NCBI RefSeq assembly: GCF_029714425.1
Contig: NZ_CP121668.1
Span: 372,001 to 436,000, forward strand
Direction of reading: 5' to 3'
DNA length: 64,000 nucleotides
Source: Bradyrhizobium sp. CB2312
GTDB taxonomy: Bacteria; Pseudomonadota; Alphaproteobacteria; Rhizobiales; Xanthobacteraceae
Below, one piece after another: positions 19,486 through 33,039 of the stretch. How positions within the stretch are numbered: the first letter of the stretch is position 1; each line of letters begins with the position of its first letter. The position numbers and the translations under genes were made by a program. The notes below the pieces were generated by a model, which saw nothing but the letters and a program-made list of their open reading frames with translations, was not told where the DNA came from and did no database searches.

Positions 19486-20176
19486 GGTCCGGTCATATGG
19501 CAAGTCCGCACGCGCGGTCGAGAGGCGTTGCGGATTCTTCATGCACATAGCCGTGTTGATGCTCGCTTTGATGACGATGGCGAACCCGGCCTGGGCGGAC
19601 GCGACAAAGCCGGTCAAGCTTGTCGTTCTCGGCGATTCTTTAAGCGCCGGCCTCGGCCTCCCGGGCCAGGAGGCATTCCCTATAAAACTTCAAAAAGCCT
19701 TGCAAGCCAAGGGTATAACCGTCGACATGACCAATGCGGGGGTGTCCGGCGACACCTCCTCCGGCGGCCGCGACCGGCTCGACTGGTCGGTGCCCGACGG
19801 AACCGATGGCGTGATCGTCGAGCTCGGCGCCAACGACGCGCTGCGCGGCATCGATCCCGACTTGACGCGCAAAGCGCTGACCGACATCGTTGCGCGTCTG
19901 AAGGAGCGCAAGATCCCGGTGATGCTGTGCGGCATGCTGGCGCCGCCGAATTACGGCGCCGAATATGCTGCGCGCTTTAATTCGATTTATCCGGATCTGG
20001 CGAAAACATTCGACGTGCCGCTCTATCCGTTCTTCCTCGATGGCGTCGCGGCCGACGCCAAGCTCAACCAGGCCGACGGCATTCATCCGACAGCGGCCGG
20101 CGTCGACATCATCGTCGGCAGGATCATGCCCACCGTGGAGGCATTCGTTGGCACGATCCACGAGCAACGACGTTGA
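19472..20176 (+). CDS. Periplasmic arylesterase/lysophospholipase, SGNH (TesA-like)
   Basis: An SGNH/GDSL hydrolase. Block I is VVLGDSLSAGLG with the nucleophile Ser, block III is GAND, and block V is DGIHPTAAG with the catalytic Asp/His. A signal peptide ends near NPAWA. Homologues of TesA hydrolyse lysophospholipids and aryl or thioesters in the periplasm. The start is uncertain: ATG 19472 has agaggg upstream and gives a basic n-region, while ATG 19541 gives a shorter, uncharged one. The long form overlaps the divergent ATPase start by 14 bases, which would tie the expression of the two together. Confidence 0.88.
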   Translation: MRVSMVRSYGKSARAVERRCGFFMHIAVLMLALMTMANPAWADATKPVKLVVLGDSLSAGLGLPGQEAFPIKLQKALQAKGITVDMTNAGVSGDTSSGGRDRLDWSVPDGTDGVIVELGANDALRGIDPDLTRKALTDIVARLKERKIPVMLCGMLAPPNYGAEYAARFNSIYPDLAKTFDVPLYPFFLDGVAADAKLNQADGIHPTAAGVDIIVGRIMPTVEAFVGTIHEQRR

Positions 20177-20350
20177 AAAACAGGCAGCGCTAACCCTAAT
20201 TCCCAGGGTTTTCCCGGGGTGAGGCGCGGCATGCTTCGCAGAGTCACACAACTGCGATAGGAATCAGGGTACCGGTGATTCGTCGCCGGCTCTAATTTGG
20301 ATATGGTCCTTGCCTCGAGGGCCGTACCCAAGCATCGGGAGTGCTGAACG

Positions 20351-20887
20351 ATGCCGCGTTTGTTCACTGGTCTGGAAATTCCGGCCGAGATCGGCCAGTC
20401 GCTTTCCAATCTCAGGGGCGGCCTTCCCGGCGCCCGGTGGATCGATCCCGAAAATTATCACGTCACCTTGCGCTTCATCGGCGATATCGACGGCGCCTCC
20501 GCCAACGAGATCGCCTCGATGCTGTTTCGCGTCGACCGCAAGCCGTTCGAGGTGAAGGTGCAGGGCCTGACCAGCTTCGGCGGCCGCAAGCCGCGCGCGG
20601 TGGTCGCCACCATCGCGCCGAGCAAGCCGCTGATGGAATTGCAGGCCGAGCTCGAACGCATGATGCAGCGGATCGGTCTCGACCCCGAGGGACGCAAGTT
20701 CATCCCGCACGTCACGCTGGCTCGTTTGCATGACGCCACCGACCGCGACGTCGCGGACTATCTCTCGATCCGTGGCTACTTCCCGAGCAAGGCCTTCATG
20801 GCCGAACGTTTTGTCTTGTTCTCGTCGCGCGCATCGACCGGCGGCGGTCCGTATGTCGTCGAGGACGCCTACGAGTTGTGTGAGTAG
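20351..20887 (+). CDS. thpR: RNA 2',3'-cyclic phosphodiesterase
   Basis: A 178-residue 2H phosphoesterase with two HxTx motifs, H37-VTL and H120-VTL, the catalytic pair that opens 2',3'-cyclic phosphate RNA ends. This is the ThpR/LigT family, historically called 2'-5' RNA ligase. The length is typical. The gap of about 120 bases to zapE makes an operon possible but not certain. Confidence 0.93.
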   Translation: MPRLFTGLEIPAEIGQSLSNLRGGLPGARWIDPENYHVTLRFIGDIDGASANEIASMLFRVDRKPFEVKVQGLTSFGGRKPRAVVATIAPSKPLMELQAELERMMQRIGLDPEGRKFIPHVTLARLHDATDRDVADYLSIRGYFPSKAFMAERFVLFSSRASTGGGPYVVEDAYELCE

Positions 20888-21009
20888 CGCCGACGCCGCG
20901 ATGTACGAAATAGTGGGTCCGCACGCCGCTGCGTCCGGGACACGGAACGCATAGGCCCCGCACCAATTCACGGCTTGCAATTTCCGCCCATCTCTGGCGG
21001 TAAAGAGCC

Positions 21010-23404
<2,395 letters not shown>

Positions 23405-23415
23405 GGCGCAAACAA

Positions 23416-23450
23416 TCCCGCCGAAGACCGAAACCCGGTCTTCGGCGGTT
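23416..23450 (+). terminator. Intrinsic terminator after mdh
   Basis: CCGCCGAAGACC-gaaaccc-GGTCTTCGGCGG followed by TTTC: a perfect 12-bp stem 12 bases after the mdh stop. Confidence 0.8.
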
Positions 23451-23624
23451 TCACTTCCGGGGCCCGGCTGACCGGGCGGGCTTTCGGCAAGTTCAGCAAT
23501 TCCGCAGTCCAGAGATCTCGAAGTCAAAGAATCCGGGTTGCAGTTCCTGTGGTATATGGTATGCCAGCCACAAGACTGAGGTGGGCCCATGGGGTCACCG
23601 CCCGCGGGTTCAGGGAGCGACCAT

Positions 23625-24821
<1,197 letters not shown>

Positions 24822-24825
24822 GGCC

Positions 24826-25305
24826 ATGGCCCAGGACCATCTCGCCGCATCATCTCCGCTTGCAGAGCATGCGCGTCTCGCCGCGTTCGCCGGCGAATGG
24901 GATGGCGAAGAGACGGTCTTCCCGTCGCGCTGGACCAAAGGCGGACCGGCGACCTCGCGCACCGTCGCGCGCATGGATCTCAACGGGTTCTACCTGATCC
25001 AGGACTCGGTGCAGATGCGTGACGGCAAGCAGGTCTTCGCGACCCACGGCATCTTCACCTACGATCGTGACGACCGGACCTACAAACTGTTCTGGTACGA
25101 CTCGCTCGGCTACACGCCGCCCTCGCCCGCTTCCGGCGGGTGGGTCGGCAAGACCCTGACGCTGGTGCGCGGCTCGCTGCGCGGCAATGCGCGCCACGTC
25201 TACGAGATCATCGACGACAATTCCTATTCGTTGAAGATCCAGTTCTCGCCGGACGCGGAAGGCTGGGCTGACGTCCTCACCGGCGTCTACCGCCGCATCC
25301 ACTGA
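24826..25305 (+). CDS. DUF1579-like protein of unknown function, inserted between sucC and sucD
   Basis: A 159-residue soluble protein. FAGEWDGEETVFPSRW, FATHGIFTYDRDDRTYKLFW and a C-terminal VYRRIH suggest a beta-barrel (DUF1579/lipocalin-like) fold. There is no signal peptide. The start is four bases after the sucC stop with ggagg upstream, so it is surely cotranscribed and probably coupled. Position suggests a link to succinyl-CoA synthetase, but nothing in the sequence proves it. Confidence 0.85.
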   Translation: MAQDHLAASSPLAEHARLAAFAGEWDGEETVFPSRWTKGGPATSRTVARMDLNGFYLIQDSVQMRDGKQVFATHGIFTYDRDDRTYKLFWYDSLGYTPPSPASGGWVGKTLTLVRGSLRGNARHVYEIIDDNSYSLKIQFSPDAEGWADVLTGVYRRIH

Positions 25306-25341
25306 CCCTCTCACTCTGTTAGTTTCGCGAAAGCAGACCTC

Positions 25342-26226
25342 ATGTCCATCCTGATCGACAAGAACACCAAGGTCATCTGCCAGGGCTTCACCGGCAAGAA
25401 CGGCACCTTCCATTCCGAGGCTGCGCTCGCCTATGGCACCAAGATGGTCGGCGGCACCTCGCCCGGCAAAGGCGGCTCGACCCATCTGAACCTGCCGGTG
25501 TTCGACACCGTCCGTGAGGCGCGCGAGAAGACCGGCGCGGATGCGTCGGTGATCTATGTGCCGCCGCCGGGCGCGGCCGATGCGATCTGCGAAGCCATCG
25601 ACGCCGAGATCCCGCTGATCGTCTGCATCACCGAAGGCATTCCCGTCATCGACATGGTGCGCGTGAAGCGCTCGCTGGCCGGCTCCAAGTCGCGCCTGAT
25701 CGGGCCGAACTGCCCGGGCGTCATGACCGCCGGCGAGTGCAAGATCGGCATCATGCCCGCCAACATCTTCAAGACCGGCTCGGTCGGCATCGTCTCCCGC
25801 TCCGGCACGCTGACTTACGAAGCCGTGTTCCAGACCTCCCAGGAAGGCCTCGGCCAGACCACCGCGGTCGGCATCGGCGGCGATCCGGTCAAGGGCACCG
25901 AGTTCATCGACGTGCTCGAAATGCTGCTGGCCGATCCCAAGACGGAATCGATCATCATGATCGGCGAGATCGGCGGTTCCGCCGAGGAGGACGCCGCCCA
26001 GTTCCTCAAGGACGAGGCCAAGCGTGGCCGCAAGAAGCCGATGGTCGGCTTCATCGCCGGCGTCACCGCACCTCCCGGCCGCCGCATGGGCCATGCTGGC
26101 GCGATCATCTCGGGCGGCAAGGGCGACGCCGGTTCCAAGACCGAAGCGATGCAATCGGCCGGAATTACCGTCTCTCCGTCGCCCGCACGCCTCGGTCACA
26201 CGCTTGCCGAAAAGTTGAAAGGCTAA
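25342..26226 (+). CDS. sucD: Succinate-CoA ligase subunit alpha
   Basis: A 294-residue CoA-binding subunit. The active-site phosphohistidine is about H251 in [16 protein letters not shown]. The N-terminal CoA domain has [14 protein letters not shown]. Downstream of sucC and the DUF1579 gene in one operon, with sucA 137 bases further on. Confidence 0.97.
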   Translation: MSILIDKNTKVICQGFTGKNGTFHSEAALAYGTKMVGGTSPGKGGSTHLNLPVFDTVREAREKTGADASVIYVPPPGAADAICEAIDAEIPLIVCITEGIPVIDMVRVKRSLAGSKSRLIGPNCPGVMTAGECKIGIMPANIFKTGSVGIVSRSGTLTYEAVFQTSQEGLGQTTAVGIGGDPVKGTEFIDVLEMLLADPKTESIIMIGEIGGSAEEDAAQFLKDEAKRGRKKPMVGFIAGVTAPPGRRMGHAGAIISGGKGDAGSKTEAMQSAGITVSPSPARLGHTLAEKLKG

Positions 26227-26288
26227 TTCACTTCTTCGTGCTTTTCCGGGCGAAGTTTCGCAGCAAATAGGGTAAATGGTGCCGGTCG

Positions 26289-26316
26289 CGTCGGGCCTCT
26301 GCCGGGGAGCCCGACG
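26289..26316 (+). promoter_or_regulatory. Stem-loop in the sucD-sucA gap
   Basis: CGTCGGGC pairs with GCCCGACG around a 12-base loop, 48 bases before the sucA ATG. There is no U-run, so it is not a clear terminator. It may stabilise or process the mRNA. Confidence 0.4.
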
Positions 26317-26363
26317 CCAGCGCCGTTTGTTATGCGCGAACCGAAATCGCCAGGAACTCAAGT

Positions 26364-29333
26364 ATGTCTCGCCAGGACGCGAACGCAGCCTTTGCCCTCT
26401 CTTCGTTTTTGCAGGGCACCAACGCCACCTACATCGACGAAATCTACGCCCGCTACGAGAAGGACCCGTCCTCGGTCGATGCCGAGTGGCAGGAGTTCTT
26501 CAAGAGCCTCAATGACCAGCCGGGCGACGTCCGCAAGAACGCGGAAGGCCCGTCCTGGGAGCGCGACAACTGGCCGCTGACCCCGAACGACGACCTGACC
26601 TCCGCCCTCGACGGCAACTGGGCTGAGGTCGAGAAGGCGGTCGGTGCCAAGATCGCCGCCAGGGCGCAGGCCAAGGCAGGCGACAAGGGCGCCGACATCT
26701 CCTCCGCCGACGTGCTTCAGGCGACGCGCGACTCCGTCCGCGCCCTGATGCTGATCCGCTCCTACCGCATGCGCGGCCACTTCCACGCCAAGCTCGATCC
26801 GCTCGGCATCGAAGCCCAGCGCAACCGCGAAGAACTCGATCCCCGCACTTACGGCTTCAGCGAAGCTGACTTCGACCGCAAGATCTTCCTCGACCATGTG
26901 CTCGGCCTTGAATTCGGCACGCTGCGCGAGATCACCGCGATCTGCGAGCGCACCTACTGCCAGACGCTCGGCGTCGAGTTCATGCATATCAGCAATGCCG
27001 CGCAGAAGGCCTGGATCCAGGAGCGGATCGAGGGACCCGATAAGGAGATCTCGTTCACTCCTGAAGGTCGTCGCGCCATCCTGACGAAGCTGGTCGAAGC
27101 CGAGGGTTTCGAAAAGTTCTGCGACACCAAGTTCACCGGCACCAAGCGCTTCGGACTCGATGGCGGTGAAGCGCTGATCCCCGCGCTCGAGCAGATCATC
27201 AAGCGCGGCGGCAATCTCGGCGTGAAGGAAATCGTGCTCGGCATGCCGCATCGCGGCCGCCTCAACGTGCTGACGCAGGTGTTGGGCAAGGCCCATCGCG
27301 CGCTGTTCCACGAGTTCAAGGGCGGCTCGGCCAATCCCGACGCGGTCGAAGGCTCGGGCGACGTCAAGTACCACCTCGGCGCCTCATCGGACCGCGAGTT
27401 CGACGGCAACCGCATCCATCTGTCGCTCACGGCCAACCCCTCGCATCTCGAGATCGTCGATCCCGTCGTGCTCGGCAAGGTCCGCGCCAAGCAGGACCAG
27501 CACGGCGATCCGCCGGATATGCGCATCTCCGTGATGCCGCTCCTGATGCACGGCGACGCCGCGTTCGCCGGCCAGGGTGTGGTCGCGGAGTGCTTTGGCC
27601 TCTCGGACCTGAAGGGCTACCGCACCGGTGGCTCCGTGCACTTCATCGTCAACAACCAGATCGGTTTCACCACCTATCCGCGTTACTCGCGCTCCTCGCC
27701 CTATCCGTCGGATGTGGCGAAGATGATCGACGCCCCGATCTTCCACGTGAACGGCGACGATCCGGAAGCCGTCGTGTTCGCCGCCAAGGTGGCCACCGAA
27801 TTCCGGCAGAAGTTCCACAAGCCGGTCGTCATCGACATGTGGTGCTATCGCCGTTACGGCCACAACGAGGGCGACGAGCCCGCGTTCACCCAGCCGGTGA
27901 TGTACAAGCGGATCGCGGCCCATCCCTCGACCCTCACCCTCTACTCCAAGCGCCTGATCGCCGAAGGCGTTGTCACCGAGGGCGAGGTCGACAAGCTGAA
28001 GGCCGACTGGCGCTCGCGGCTCGATGCCGAGTTCGAGGCCGGCACCTCCTACAAGCCGAACAAGGCCGATTGGCTCGACGGCAAGTGGTCCGGCTTCAAG
28101 ATCGCCGACCAGGAAGAGGATGCGCGGCGCGGCGTCACCGGCGTCGACATCGCCACGCTGAAGGATATCGGCCGCAAGATCACCAAGGTGCCGGATGGCT
28201 TCCGCGTTCACCGCACCATCCAGCGTTTCCTCGATAACCGCTCGAAGGCGATCGACACCGGCGCCGGTATCGACTGGGCGACCGGCGAAGCGCTGGCGTT
28301 CTGCTCGCTGCTCAATGAAAACCATCACGTCCGCCTGTCCGGACAGGATTCGGAGCGCGGCACCTTCTCGCAGCGCCACTCGGTCCTGATCGACCAGGAA
28401 GACGAGAGCCGCTACACGCCGTTCAACCATCTCGGCCACGAGCAGGGCCATTACGAGGTCATCAACTCGTTGCTGTCGGAAGAAGCCGTGCTCGGCTTCG
28501 AATACGGCTACTCGCTCGCCGAGCCGAACACGCTGACGCTGTGGGAAGCCCAGTTCGGCGACTTCGCCAACGGCGCGCAGGTCGTGTTCGACCAGTTCAT
28601 CTCCTCGGGCGAACGCAAATGGCTGCGCATGTCCGGCCTCGTCTGCCTTCTGCCGCACGGCTATGAGGGCCAGGGACCGGAGCACTCCTCGGCGCGCCTC
28701 GAGCGTTACTTGCAGATGTGCGCGGAAGACAACATGCAGGTGGTCTACCCGACCACGCCGGCGAACTATTTCCACGTGCTGCGCCGCCAGCTGCATCGCG
28801 AGATCCGCAAGCCGCTGATCCTGATGACGCCGAAGTCGCTGCTGCGCCACAAGCGGGCGGTGTCGCGTCTCGAAGAGCTGGCGAAGGGTACGACCTTCCA
28901 CCGCATCCTCTATGATGACGCCCAGATGCAGCCGAACGAGGCGATCAAGCTCGTTCCGGACGAGAAGATCCGCCGCATCGTGCTGTGCTCCGGCAAGGTC
29001 TATTACGACCTCTACGAGGAGCGCGAGAAGCGCGGTATCGACGACATCTATCTGATGCGCGTCGAGCAGCTCTATCCGGTGCCGCTGAAGGCGCTGGTGG
29101 CCGAGCTGTCGCGTTTCAAGAAGGCCGAGATGGTGTGGTGCCAGGAAGAGCCCCGCAACATGGGTGCCTGGCACTTCATCGAGCCCTATCTGGAATGGGT
29201 GCTGAACCAGGTGAACGGTGTGAGCCGGCGTCCGCGTTATGTCGGCCGCGCCGCTTCCGCCGCGACCGCGACTGGTCTGATGTCCAAGCATCAGGCGCAG
29301 TTGAAGGCATTCCTGGACGAAGCACTGAGCTAG
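26364..29333 (+). CDS. sucA: 2-oxoglutarate dehydrogenase E1 component
   Basis: A 989-residue thiamine-diphosphate-dependent E1 that decarboxylates 2-oxoglutarate and transfers the succinyl group to E2. Recognisable parts are the N-terminal FLQGTNATYIDEIYARYE, the PHRGRLN motif, YGHNEGDEPAFTQP near the cofactor site and the C-terminal EEPRNMGAW. Length is normal. ggaactcaagt precedes the ATG. A palindromic element separates it from odhB. Confidence 0.98.
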   Translation: MSRQDANAAFALSSFLQGTNATYIDEIYARYEKDPSSVDAEWQEFFKSLNDQPGDVRKNAEGPSWERDNWPLTPNDDLTSALDGNWAEVEKAVGAKIAARAQAKAGDKGADISSADVLQATRDSVRALMLIRSYRMRGHFHAKLDPLGIEAQRNREELDPRTYGFSEADFDRKIFLDHVLGLEFGTLREITAICERTYCQTLGVEFMHISNAAQKAWIQERIEGPDKEISFTPEGRRAILTKLVEAEGFEKFCDTKFTGTKRFGLDGGEALIPALEQIIKRGGNLGVKEIVLGMPHRGRLNVLTQVLGKAHRALFHEFKGGSANPDAVEGSGDVKYHLGASSDREFDGNRIHLSLTANPSHLEIVDPVVLGKVRAKQDQHGDPPDMRISVMPLLMHGDAAFAGQGVVAECFGLSDLKGYRTGGSVHFIVNNQIGFTTYPRYSRSSPYPSDVAKMIDAPIFHVNGDDPEAVVFAAKVATEFRQKFHKPVVIDMWCYRRYGHNEGDEPAFTQPVMYKRIAAHPSTLTLYSKRLIAEGVVTEGEVDKLKADWRSRLDAEFEAGTSYKPNKADWLDGKWSGFKIADQEEDARRGVTGVDIATLKDIGRKITKVPDGFRVHRTIQRFLDNRSKAIDTGAGIDWATGEALAFCSLLNENHHVRLSGQDSERGTFSQRHSVLIDQEDESRYTPFNHLGHEQGHYEVINSLLSEEAVLGFEYGYSLAEPNTLTLWEAQFGDFANGAQVVFDQFISSGERKWLRMSGLVCLLPHGYEGQGPEHSSARLERYLQMCAEDNMQVVYPTTPANYFHVLRRQLHREIRKPLILMTPKSLLRHKRAVSRLEELAKGTTFHRILYDDAQMQPNEAIKLVPDEKIRRIVLCSGKVYYDLYEEREKRGIDDIYLMRVEQLYPVPLKALVAELSRFKKAEMVWCQEEPRNMGAWHFIEPYLEWVLNQVNGVSRRPRYVGRAASAATATGLMSKHQAQLKAFLDEALS

Positions 29334-29347
29334 ACAATTTGGACTGA

Positions 29348-29446
29348 GTCATGCCCCGCGAAAGCGGGGCATCCAGTACTCCGCGCCGTTTGTGATGATC
29401 ACCAACGTCTCGGCGTACTGGATCGCCCGCTTTCGCGGGCGATGAC
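29348..29446. repeat. Palindromic element, cgtcatcccc family (copy C2), between sucA and odhB
   Basis: gtcatgccccgcgaaagcgg at the left is inverted at the right as cgctttcgcgggcgatgaca. catccagtactccg pairs with cggcgtactggat. It is transcribed within the sucA-odhB mRNA. Confidence 0.85.
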
Positions 29447-29491
29447 ATTTGAAATTCATGACCGCATTGGCGATCCCTTAAGGAAAAGACC

Positions 29492-30733
29492 ATGACTGAA
29501 ATTCGTGTGCCGACGCTCGGCGAATCCGTCACCGAGGCCACCATCGGCCGCTGGTTCAAGAAGGCCGGCGATCCCGTCGCTGTCGACGAGCCCTTGGTGG
29601 AGCTCGAGACCGACAAGGTCACCATCGAGGTCCCGGCGCCCTCGGCGGGCACGCTGAGCGAGATCATCGCCGCCGATGGCGCGACCGTTGCGGTCGGCGC
29701 GCTGCTCGGCCAGATCACCGACGGTGCCGGCGCCGCCAAGCCCGCCGCCGCGCCTGCCAAGCCTGCTGCAGCTCCGGCTCCCGCCGCTGCTGCTCCCGCG
29801 CCTGCTCCGGCCGCGAAGGCGCCGCCGGCCGATGCGCCGCTCGCCCCGTCTGTGCGCAGGATTTCGGCCGAGAGCGGCATCGACGCTTCCACCGTTCCGG
29901 GCTCCGGCAAGGACGGCCGCGTCACCAAGGGCGACATGCTGGCTGCGATCGAGCGTGCGGCCTCCGCGCCGACGCCGGTCAACCAGCCCGCCGCCGCCGT
30001 TCAGGTGCGTGCGCCGTCGCCGGCCGATGACGCCGCCCGCGAAGAGCGCGTCAAGATGACCCGCCTGCGCCAGACCATCGCGCGCCGCCTCAAGGACGTG
30101 CAGAACACCGCGGCCATGCTCACGACCTTCAACGAGGTCGACATGACCAACGTCATGGCGCTGCGTGCCCACTACAAGGACGCGTTCGAGAAGAAGCATG
30201 GCGCCAAGCTCGGCTTCATGGGCTTCTTCACCAAGGCCGTCGTGCAGGCGCTGAAGGACATCCCGGCCGTCAACGCCGAGATCGACGGCACCGACCTGAT
30301 CTACAAGAATTACTATCACATCGGCGTCGCCGTCGGCACCGACAAGGGCCTCGTCGTGCCCGTGGTGCGCGACTGCGACCACAAGTCGATCTCCGACATC
30401 GAGAAGGGCATCGCCGATTTCGGCCGCCGCGCCCGTGACGGCCAGCTCAAGATCGACGAGATGCAGGGTGGTACCTTCACCATCACCAATGGCGGCATCT
30501 ACGGCTCGCTGATGTCGACCCCGATCCTGAACGCGCCGCAGTCCGGCATCTTGGGCATGCACAAGATCCAGGAGCGGCCGATGGTCGTCGGCGGCAAGAT
30601 CGAGGTCCGCCCGATGATGTACCTGGCGCTGTCCTACGATCACCGCGTCATCGACGGCAAGGAAGCCGTCACCTTCCTGGTTCGCGTCAAGGAGAGCCTA
30701 GAAGATCCGGCGCGCCTGGTGCTCGATCTCTGA
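29492..30733 (+). CDS. odhB: 2-oxoglutarate dehydrogenase E2, dihydrolipoyllysine succinyltransferase
   Basis: A 413-residue E2 core. The lipoyl domain has K42 in ETDKVTIEV. An Ala/Pro/Lys-rich linker spans about 79-115. The peripheral-subunit-binding domain is about 117-150 ([15 protein letters not shown]...GRVTKGD). The catalytic acyltransferase domain ends in [12 protein letters not shown] with the active-site His and Asp. The ATG has aaggaaaag upstream. It follows sucA and precedes an SDR gene and lpdA (E3). Confidence 0.98.
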   Translation: MTEIRVPTLGESVTEATIGRWFKKAGDPVAVDEPLVELETDKVTIEVPAPSAGTLSEIIAADGATVAVGALLGQITDGAGAAKPAAAPAKPAAAPAPAAAAPAPAPAAKAPPADAPLAPSVRRISAESGIDASTVPGSGKDGRVTKGDMLAAIERAASAPTPVNQPAAAVQVRAPSPADDAAREERVKMTRLRQTIARRLKDVQNTAAMLTTFNEVDMTNVMALRAHYKDAFEKKHGAKLGFMGFFTKAVVQALKDIPAVNAEIDGTDLIYKNYYHIGVAVGTDKGLVVPVVRDCDHKSISDIEKGIADFGRRARDGQLKIDEMQGGTFTITNGGIYGSLMSTPILNAPQSGILGMHKIQERPMVVGGKIEVRPMMYLALSYDHRVIDGKEAVTFLVRVKESLEDPARLVLDL

Positions 30734-30797
30734 TCCCTGATGCTCTGCGAGCGCCGTCGCCATTCGCGACGGCGCATGTCGAACCATGGAGGCGCGC

Positions 30798-31547
30798 GTG
30801 ACGGATAAGGTCGTTGTCATCACCGGCGGCAGCCGCGGCATCGGGCGGGCGACCGCGCTTGCGGCGGCCGCGCGCGGCTTCCGCGTCGTGGTCGGCTATG
30901 CCAGCAACAAGCAGGCCGCCGACGAGGTGGTCGCGCAAATCGAGGCCAGCAACGGCAAGGCCATCGCCGTGAAATGCGATGTCGCCGAGGAAAGCGACAT
31001 CCTCGATTTGTTCAAGGAAGCGGACAAGTTCGGCACGCTTGGCGCCCTCGTCAACAATGGCGGCATCGTCGGCAAGAGCGGCGTGCGCGTCGACGAGATG
31101 TCGGCCGAGCGCATCCAGCGCGTCATGGCGGTCAACGTCACCGGCTCCATCCTCTGCGCGCGCGAGGCGGTGAAGCGGATGTCGACCAAGCATGGCGGCA
31201 AGGGCGGCGTCATCGTCAATCTGTCGTCGGTCGCTGCCAAGCTCGGCTCGCCCAACACTTACGTCGACTATGCGGCGTCGAAGGGCGCGATCGATTCCTT
31301 CACCATCGGCCTCGGCTATGAGGTCGCGAGTGAAGGCATTCGTGTCGCCGGCATTCGCCCCGGCCTGATCGACACCGAAATCCACGCCGCCGGCGGCGAG
31401 CCCGACCGCGCCCATCGTCTGGCCCATCTGGTGCCGATGAAGCGCGTCGGCACCGCAGACGAAATCGCCAACGCCATCGTCTGGCTGCTGTCGGACGAGG
31501 CGTCCTACGTTACCGCAGCAACTCTCGATGTGTCCGGCGGACGCTGA
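30798..31547 (+). CDS. SDR family oxidoreductase
   Basis: A 249-residue classical short-chain dehydrogenase with cofactor loop TGGSRGIG at 9-16, NNGG at 87-90, catalytic Ser near 143 and YxxxK as Y158-AAS-K162. The Arg in GGSRG hints at NADPH preference. The GTG at 30798 is chosen because GGAGG lies five bases upstream. An ATG at 30786 actually contains that ribosome site. Substrate unknown. It lies between E2 and E3 of the 2-oxoglutarate dehydrogenase complex and is probably cotranscribed. Confidence 0.9.
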   Translation: MTDKVVVITGGSRGIGRATALAAAARGFRVVVGYASNKQAADEVVAQIEASNGKAIAVKCDVAEESDILDLFKEADKFGTLGALVNNGGIVGKSGVRVDEMSAERIQRVMAVNVTGSILCAREAVKRMSTKHGGKGGVIVNLSSVAAKLGSPNTYVDYAASKGAIDSFTIGLGYEVASEGIRVAGIRPGLIDTEIHAAGGEPDRAHRLAHLVPMKRVGTADEIANAIVWLLSDEASYVTAATLDVSGGR

Positions 31548-31605
31548 CGCGCCGCGCGGACGCTGACACATCCTCATCACGCCAAACCTTACGGGACTTT
31601 CTCTC

Positions 31606-33006
31606 ATGCCTACCTACGATCTCGTCGTCATCGGCACCGGACCGGGCGGTTATGTCTGCGCGGTGCGCGCCAGCCAGCTCGGCATGAAAGTCGCCGTGGT
31701 CGAAAAGAACGCAACCCTCGGCGGCACCTGCCTCAACGTCGGCTGCATGCCGTCCAAGGCGCTGCTGCACGCCTCCGAAATGTTCGAGGAAGCCGGGCAT
31801 TCCTTCGCCAAGATGGGCGTGTCCGTTTCCGCGCCGAAGCTCGAATTGCCCGCCATGATGAACTTCAAGCAGCAGGGCATCGACGGCAACGTCAAGGGCG
31901 TCGAGTTCCTGATGAAGAAGAACAAGGTCGACGTGCTCAAGGGCACCGGCAAGATCCTCGGCACCGGCAAGGTCGAAGTCTCCGCCGATGGCAAGTCGCA
32001 GGTCATCGAGACCAAGAACATCGTGATCGCCACCGGCTCGGACATCGCGCGCCTCAAGGGCATCGAGATCGACGAGAAGCGCATCGTCTCGTCGACCGGG
32101 GCGCTGTCGCTGGAGAAGGTGCCGGGCAGATTGCTGGTCATCGGCGCCGGCGTGATCGGGCTTGAGCTTGGCTCGGTGTGGCGCAGACTCGGATCCGAAG
32201 TCATGGTCGTCGAATTCCTCGATCGCATCCTGCCCGGCATGGACGGCGAGATCGCGAAGCAGTTCCAGCGCATCCTCGAAAAGCAGGGATTTGCGTTCAA
32301 GCTTGGTTCGAAGGTCACCGGCGTCGAAGCGAACGGCAAGGCACTGCTTGCGAAAATCGAACCGGCTGCGGGTGGCGCGGCCGAGACCATCGAGGCCGAC
32401 GTCGTGCTCGTCTGCATCGGCCGCGTGCCGTACACGGATGGGCTCGGATTAAAGGAAGCCGGCGTTGCGCTCGACACTCGCGGCCGCGTGCAGATCGATC
32501 CGCATTTCGCCACCAGCCTGAAGGGCGTCTATGCCATCGGCGACGTCGTCGCAGGCCCGATGCTCGCGCACAAGGCCGAGGATGAAGGCGTTGCGGTTGC
32601 CGAGATCATCGCCGGCCAGGCCGGCCACGTGAATTACGACGTTATCCCAGGCGTCGTGTATACCACGCCGGAAGTGTCCTCCGTCGGCAAGACCGAGGAG
32701 GAGCTGAAGCAGGCGGGCGCGGCTTATACCGTCGGGAAGTTTCCCTTTACCGCCAACGGCCGCTCCAAGGTCAACCAGACCACCGACGGCTTTGTGAAGA
32801 TTCTCGCAGATGCGAAGACCGATCGCGTGCTCGGCGTGCACATTATCGGCGTCGAGGCCGGCGAAATGATCCATGAGGCCTGCGTTCTCATGGAGTTCGG
32901 TGGCAGTGCGGAAGATCTCGCCCGCACCTGCCACGCGCATCCGACCCGCTCGGAGGCCGTCAAGGAAGCTGCGCTTGCAGTGGGCAAGCGGGCCATCCAT
33001 ATGTAG
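31606..33006 (+). CDS. lpdA: Dihydrolipoyl dehydrogenase (E3)
   Basis: A 466-residue FAD disulfide oxidoreductase. The FAD loop is [15 protein letters not shown], the redox-active pair is C42/C47 in [13 protein letters not shown], the NAD domain has [15 protein letters not shown] and the C-terminal His motif is [10 protein letters not shown]. It reoxidises lipoyl groups of the 2-oxoglutarate dehydrogenase E2 encoded upstream. Followed 33 bases later by a small membrane-protein gene. Confidence 0.98.
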   Translation: MPTYDLVVIGTGPGGYVCAVRASQLGMKVAVVEKNATLGGTCLNVGCMPSKALLHASEMFEEAGHSFAKMGVSVSAPKLELPAMMNFKQQGIDGNVKGVEFLMKKNKVDVLKGTGKILGTGKVEVSADGKSQVIETKNIVIATGSDIARLKGIEIDEKRIVSSTGALSLEKVPGRLLVIGAGVIGLELGSVWRRLGSEVMVVEFLDRILPGMDGEIAKQFQRILEKQGFAFKLGSKVTGVEANGKALLAKIEPAAGGAAETIEADVVLVCIGRVPYTDGLGLKEAGVALDTRGRVQIDPHFATSLKGVYAIGDVVAGPMLAHKAEDEGVAVAEIIAGQAGHVNYDVIPGVVYTTPEVSSVGKTEEELKQAGAAYTVGKFPFTANGRSKVNQTTDGFVKILADAKTDRVLGVHIIGVEAGEMIHEACVLMEFGGSAEDLARTCHAHPTRSEAVKEAALAVGKRAIHM

Positions 33007-33039
33007 GCGAAGCCCAGCTCCGAATCGGGCGGGAAACAC

